64,000 bases of DNA, taken from positions 186,001 to 250,000 of the forward strand of contig JBCCEF010000002.1 in the NCBI GenBank assembly GCA_039030395.1, in the 5' to 3' direction. Shown here one piece after another: positions 60,332-64,000 of this stretch. The DNA is from Acidobacteriota bacterium (GTDB lineage Bacteria > Acidobacteriota > Thermoanaerobaculia > Multivoradales > JBCCEF01). Every line of letters begins with the position of its first letter. Position 1 is the first letter of the stretch. The notes under the pieces were generated by a model. The model worked only from the letters and a program-made list of their open reading frames with translations. It did not search any database and was not told the DNA's origin. Made by a program: the position numbers and the translations under genes.

Positions 60332-61719
60332 GCGCCGTCGAGGAACTCCAGCATCTCCTCGATCCGCACCATCTTCACCCGCGGGCGGCCTTGGGCCTTG
60401 CCGCGGGCGATCTCTTCGGCGTCGATGCGCTGCCAGTCGGCGTAGCGCACCACCCGCACGCCGCGTTCCGCCAGCAGGGCGTCGAGGGCCGCCGGTTCGC
60501 CTTGGGGAGCCGGCGGGGCGGCGGGGAAGTCCTCGATCATGGCGGCGGCCGTTTCGGCGCCGTCGGGTTTGTTGCTGCCGATCAAGCCGGTGGGGCCACG
60601 CTTGACCCAGCCGACGACGTACTCCCGGGGCAGTGGCTCCTCCGTTGCCGGATCGAGGATGCGGCCGGCAGCGTTGGGGATGATCCCTCGGCGGTCGTCG
60701 AAAGGCAGGTCCGCCAGCGGCAGCGAGCGGTAACCGATGGCGCGCACCAGCAGGTCCGCCGGCAGTTCCTCGAAGGTGCCGGTGCCGACCGCTTGCAGAT
60801 AGCCGCTGTCCGTCGGGGTGAGGCGATTGCGCTCGATACGAACCCCCGATACCTTGCCGTCTTCGGCGACGATCTCCTTCGGCGAGGAGAGGAACCGCAG
60901 GTGGATCCGACGCGGCGCGCAGCACGGCGGCGCGGCGGCGATCTCGCGCAGCAGGTCGACGTTCTTGCCGGCCTGGCGATCCTCCTGGGCGAACTCCTCG
61001 CTGGCCTCGTCCAGCTCCATATCCGCCGGGTTGGCGATCAGATCGACCTTCTCGAGATGGGCGATCTCCTTGAGTTCCGAGGGAGTGCAGGCGGCCTGCG
61101 CTGGCCCGCGCCGGGCGAGCACGTAGAGATCCTCGAGGGCACTCTCCCGCAGCGTCGCTAGGGCCGGATCGGCGATGTCGGTGGTGGCGAGATCTTCCGC
61201 CGGCCGCGCCAGTACCCGGGCAACGTCCATGGCGACGTTGCCGATGCCCACGACCACGGCCGTCGAGCCGGATAGATCCACCGGCAGGTCGATGAAGTCC
61301 GGATGGCCGCTGTACCAGGCGACGAGGGCGGTGGAGGAGTGGCTTCCGGGCAGGTCTTCGTCGGCGAGACCGAGGCGACGGTCGCTCTCGCCACCAACGG
61401 CGTACACCACCTGATCGTAGTGGGCCAGCAGGTCTGCGCGTTGCAGATCGTGGCCCACCTCAACGTTGCCCAGGTAGCGCACCCGGTCGTCCTCGATGAT
61501 GCGCTCGAACACCCGGGCGACGGCCTTGATCTTGGGGTGATCCGGTGCCACGCCGTAGCGCACCAACCCGTAGGGCGCCGGCTGGCGGTCGATCAGGTCG
61601 ATGGAGTAGTCGAACTCGTCGCCGTTGAGGAGAGCGGCCGCCGTGTAGAAGCCGGACGGGCCGGCTCCCACGATCGCTACGCGCCGGGGCCGGTCGGCGT
61701 CAGCGGAAGGTTCAGGCAT
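60328..61719 (-). CDS. fprA: ferredoxin-NADP+ reductase, adrenodoxin-reductase type (FprA)
   Basis: 463 residues from ATG 61719; an upstream in-frame extension is unlike the family. FAD site VAIVGAGPSGFYTAAALL, DRQPAPYGLVRYGVAPDHPKIK, NADP site VVVGIGNVAMDVARVLARPAEDLATTDI and the C-terminal GWVKRGPTGLIGSNKPDGAETA. These match FprA/adrenodoxin reductase closely. It would pass electrons from NADPH to a ferredoxin such as the [3Fe-4S] protein at 53731. It is divergent from dusA with 41 bp between starts. Confidence 0.9.
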   Translation of the reverse strand: MPEPSADADRPRRVAIVGAGPSGFYTAAALLNGDEFDYSIDLIDRQPAPYGLVRYGVAPDHPKIKAVARVFERIIEDDRVRYLGNVEVGHDLQRADLLAHYDQVVYAVGGESDRRLGLADEDLPGSHSSTALVAWYSGHPDFIDLPVDLSGSTAVVVGIGNVAMDVARVLARPAEDLATTDIADPALATLRESALEDLYVLARRGPAQAACTPSELKEIAHLEKVDLIANPADMELDEASEEFAQEDRQAGKNVDLLREIAAAPPCCAPRRIHLRFLSSPKEIVAEDGKVSGVRIERNRLTPTDSGYLQAVGTGTFEELPADLLVRAIGYRSLPLADLPFDDRRGIIPNAAGRILDPATEEPLPREYVVGWVKRGPTGLIGSNKPDGAETAAAMIEDFPAAPPAPQGEPAALDALLAERGVRVVRYADWQRIDAEEIARGKAQGRPRVKMVRIEEMLEFLDGA

Positions 61720-61760
61720 GATCGGGTGAGTATATCCGCGCCGTTCGATAGAGTTTTGCC

Positions 61761-62858
61761 ATGAGTCCTTCGGCCTCCCATCCTCGGACCTCCGCTCGCC
61801 GCGGCGGCGCCTACCCGTTGAGCATCGCTCCGATGATGGATCATTCGGATCGGCACTTTCGCTGGATCCAGCGCCAGCTCGCACGGCGGCCCTTGGTGTA
61901 CACGGAGATGGTGACCACCGGAGCGCTGCTCAACGGTGACCGGGAGCGCTTTCTCGCCTTCGATCCGGCGGAACATCCCCTCGCCCTGCAGCTCGGCGGC
62001 GATGATCCAAAAGAACTCGCGACTTGTGCCCGAATGGCGGCGGATGCCGGCTTCGACGAGGTCAACCTCAACGTCGGCTGTCCAAGCGATCGGGTGCAGA
62101 AGGGACGTTTCGGAGTCTGCCTGATGGCTCGGCCGGAGCGGGTGGCCGAAGCGGTGGCGGCGATGCGCTCGGTGGTGGGTCTGCCGGTGACCGTCAAGCA
62201 CCGCATTGGCTTCGACGATCTGGATCGCTACGAGGACATGCGACGCTTCGTCGACCGGGTGGCCGAAGCGGGCTGTGACCGCTTCGCGGTGCACGCCCGG
62301 AAGGCCTGGCTGCAGGGCCTCAATCCAAAGCAAAACCGCGAAATTCCGCCGCTGCGCTACAGCGAAGTCTACCGCCTGAAGGAGGAACGACCAGATCTGC
62401 AAATCGAAATCAACGGCGGCATCCGAACGCTCGATGACGCACGCGTTCACCTGGGCCGAGTGGACGGCGTCATGGTCGGCCGGGTGGCCTATGAGGATCC
62501 CTTTGCGCTCGCCGGAGCGGACGGTTTGTGGGGCGAAGAGGACCACCGTGCGCCGTCCCGGCGGGAAGTGGTGGTGGCGACGGCAGACTACCTGCGCCGC
62601 TGGCAGGGGAAGATTCCGCCGGCCCGCATCCTCCGGCACCTGCTGGGGCTGTTTGCCGGGCAACCCGGTGCCCGCGCCTGGCGACGCACCTTGAGCGAGG
62701 GAATGCACCGGCCGGAGGTATCCGGTGCCCTGCTGGATGTCGCCTTGGCGCAAATCCCGGCGGAGATCCTCGACGAGCGGCCGACGGCGGCGAATTCCAA
62801 GGCCGCGAAGACGAACGAAGCGGCGGCGGTTTGCGTAGACTCATCGCAAGCCGTGTGA
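61761..62858 (+). CDS. dusA: tRNA-dihydrouridine(20/20a) synthase DusA
   Basis: 365 residues. FMN TIM barrel: LSIAPMMDHSDRHFRW, YTEMVTTGALLNGDRERFLAF, PLALQLGGDDPKELA, VNLNVGCPSDRVQKGRFGVCLM (catalytic Cys107), VTVKHRIGFDD, FAVHARKAWLQGLNPKQNREIPPLRY and IEINGGIRTLDDA. The MDHSDRHFRW and HARKAWLQGLNPKQNR segments are specific to DusA rather than DusB or DusC. Reduces uridine in the tRNA D-loop with NADPH. The last ~30 residues are low-complexity. Confidence 0.95.
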   Translation: MSPSASHPRTSARRGGAYPLSIAPMMDHSDRHFRWIQRQLARRPLVYTEMVTTGALLNGDRERFLAFDPAEHPLALQLGGDDPKELATCARMAADAGFDEVNLNVGCPSDRVQKGRFGVCLMARPERVAEAVAAMRSVVGLPVTVKHRIGFDDLDRYEDMRRFVDRVAEAGCDRFAVHARKAWLQGLNPKQNREIPPLRYSEVYRLKEERPDLQIEINGGIRTLDDARVHLGRVDGVMVGRVAYEDPFALAGADGLWGEEDHRAPSRREVVVATADYLRRWQGKIPPARILRHLLGLFAGQPGARAWRRTLSEGMHRPEVSGALLDVALAQIPAEILDERPTAANSKAAKTNEAAAVCVDSSQAV

Positions 62859-62900
62859 TTTCGTCCCGTTTCGTTCCTCCGCGCTGAAAGGAAATCCCCG

Positions 62901-63788
62901 ATGACCGACCGAGAGTTGCCGCCGCCGCACGATCCCGTCCTGCGACCCGACGCCGATGACGAGATCGAACTCGATCTGGGGACCGCCGAGTACTCGAAGG
63001 AGCCGGAGCGGCCCGGTGGCGGCAAGGGGGGCTGGTGGATCTTGTTAGCGGTTGGCCTGGCGATTTGCCTGCTGCTGGGCTACTGGTGGTGGCAGCGATC
63101 CGAAGAGCCGACACCGCCGCCGGCGGTCGTGGAGGTCGAGCCGGTCGGCGAGGTCGAAGAGGCGCCGACCATCGTCGAGGACGAATCGGAAGAGCTGGAG
63201 CCCCTGCCACCCATCGAAGACAGCGATGCCTTCATCGGAAACCTGTTGGGAGAGTTGTCGGCCAGCCCGCTGGTCGCCGACATTCAGCGGCGAGGCAATC
63301 TGGTGCGGCGTCTCGTCGCGGCGGTGGAGAACATCGCCGGCGGAGTGAATCCCGCGCCGCACTTCGGCGGACTGTCCCCGCGGGAGCCTTTCCGGGTGGT
63401 GGAAGGTGCGGACGGAACGCGCATCGATCCCCGTTCCTACGCGCGCTTCGATCGCTATGCGGCAGCCTTTGGGGCGATGGATGCAGCGGAGATTGTTGCG
63501 CTGCTGCGGCGGGTGGAACCGCTGCTCGATCGCGCCTTCCAGGATCTCGGCTATCCCGGAGAGTCCTTCGAAGATCCTGTCGAGCGGGCGATCGCCCGTC
63601 TGCGGTCGACTCCTGTTCCCGAAGAGCCGCCGCGGGTCAGACTTGATGTGACGACCTACGAGTTCGTCGATCCGAATCTCGAAGCGCTATCGCCGGCTCA
63701 GAAGGTTCTGATTCGCATGGGGCCGGAGAACGCTCGCCGGGTGATCCGCAAGTTGGGCGAAGTGGAGCAAGTACTCGAAGGGCGCTGA
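62901..63788 (+). CDS. DUF3014 membrane-anchored protein
   Basis: 295 residues, AAAGGAAA before ATG 62901. Acidic N-terminus, one membrane helix (GWWILLAVGLAICLLLGYWWW), Pro/Glu-rich linker, then DUF3014 (~105-295): SDAFIGNLLGELSASPLVADIQRRGNLVRRLVAAVENIAGG, PFRVVEGADGTRIDPRSYARFDRYAAAF, VEPLLDRAFQDLGYPG and LEALSPAQKVLIRMGPENARRVIRKL. Function of the family is unknown. It ends before a hairpin shared with a convergent small gene. Confidence 0.85.
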   Translation: MTDRELPPPHDPVLRPDADDEIELDLGTAEYSKEPERPGGGKGGWWILLAVGLAICLLLGYWWWQRSEEPTPPPAVVEVEPVGEVEEAPTIVEDESEELEPLPPIEDSDAFIGNLLGELSASPLVADIQRRGNLVRRLVAAVENIAGGVNPAPHFGGLSPREPFRVVEGADGTRIDPRSYARFDRYAAAFGAMDAAEIVALLRRVEPLLDRAFQDLGYPGESFEDPVERAIARLRSTPVPEEPPRVRLDVTTYEFVDPNLEALSPAQKVLIRMGPENARRVIRKLGEVEQVLEGR

Positions 63789-63793
63789 CTGTG

Positions 63794-63813
63794 CGGCGCG
63801 GAGATCCGCGCCG
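63794..63813. terminator. hairpin between convergent genes
   Basis: CGGCGCGGA (63794-63802) and TCCGCGCCG (63805-63813) are perfect arms. No T-run; position between two converging genes suggests bidirectional termination. Confidence 0.5.
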
Positions 63814-63832
63814 GCGAGATCATGCCGGAGAA

Positions 63833-64000
63833 TCACCTCTCGCTGAGGTCGAGAATCGCCCGCAGGCCGGCGCGAATGATCTCCGTTTCGCTCAGACGCT
63901 CGTCGAAAGCTTTCTGTCGCAGAGCTTCGTTTTCCTCGTCAGAAATCCAAAGATTCTTGCGAATCATTCCGCTCTTGGTCACTGTGGTGGTGCCGCCACG
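63833..64000 (-). CDS. small ribbon-helix-helix protein (antitoxin-like), 5' end may lie outside
   Basis: Translation on the minus strand gives a ~44-55-residue protein ending ...RAGLRAILDLSER. Possible starts are ATG 63967, GTG 63982, or a codon beyond the window edge; the frame is open to the edge. The sequence MIRKNLWISDEENEALRQ, then KAFDERLSETEIIRAGL, is a typical RHH/CopG fold: an N-terminal beta strand and two helices. Such proteins repress their own toxin-antitoxin operon or act as small DNA-binding regulators. A toxin partner would lie outside this window. Confidence 0.6.
   Translation of the reverse strand, partial: RGGTTTVTKSGMIRKNLWISDEENEALRQKAFDERLSETEIIRAGLRAILDLSER

Overview
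The window is about 64 kb of GC-rich DNA (roughly two-thirds G+C by eye) with tightly packed genes on both strands and no rRNA, tRNA, CRISPR array or insertion sequence that I could recognise. An LpxC homologue and several lipoproteins point to a Gram-negative with lipid A. Sulfatase-fold proteins ending in LGYxx, an ECF-sigma/Ser-Thr-kinase pair, GAF/SpoIIE signalling and many secreted proteins without known family fit Acidobacteriota (Thermoanaerobaculia-like). That placement is inference from gene style, not from a marker gene.

Layout. 0-6.5 kb: glycan genes (a GT4/GT2 fusion cut by the window edge, a secreted lipase-like lipoprotein, a GT2, a GT4 and a UDP-sugar epimerase). 6.5-13.6 kb: a sulfatase-fold lipoprotein, three consecutive HlyD-type adaptors and a MacB-type permease with no ATPase beside it. 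13.6-16.7 kb: a lower-GC stretch with a secreted protein of unknown family and a GT87 mannosyltransferase. 16.8-33.3 kb: threonine synthase, a secreted protein, the kinase/ECF pair, thiolase, an FAD oxidoreductase, a second sulfatase-fold lipoprotein, an alanine/Na+ symporter, an M48 protease and a two-domain methyltransferase. 33.3-34.0 kb: a gene-free stretch with a sigma54-like promoter, a strong terminator and two different repeat elements. 34-45 kb: aldehyde dehydrogenase, a DUF4214 protein, CstA, a ParA ATPase, an ArsR-type regulator with a START-like partner, a TPR protein and a PDZ/membrane/GAF/PP2C phosphatase.

45.4-51.6 kb is the most unusual part. A run of overlapping genes encodes a PilZ + transmembrane + AMIN protein, an N-acetylmuramoyl-L-alanine amidase and an actin that resembles magnetosome MamK along its whole length. 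It is followed, behind its own promoter, by LpxC fused to a response-regulator receiver domain. Peptidoglycan cleavage, a cytoplasmic filament, lipid A commitment and two signal inputs (c-di-GMP and phosphorylation) thus lie side by side, which suggests a regulated envelope-remodelling module. No other magnetosome gene is present. 51.8-64 kb: a third alkaline-phosphatase-fold protein, a [3Fe-4S] ferredoxin overlapping ribosomal protein S1, NADP-type glutamate dehydrogenase, a receiver + PPDK_N giant protein, ferredoxin-NADP reductase, DusA, a DUF3014 protein and a small ribbon-helix-helix gene at the edge.

Two dispersed repeat families run through the intergenic gaps. One is a 180-bp palindrome (3863-4042 and 33653-33834) whose terminal arms differ between copies but still pair within each copy. 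The other is a modular element of up to 174 bp ending in CTAGCAGG-like inverted repeats (33866-34011, 42604-42777, 60224-60331, and reversed at 50031-50203). Its ends supply the stop codons of four neighbouring genes.
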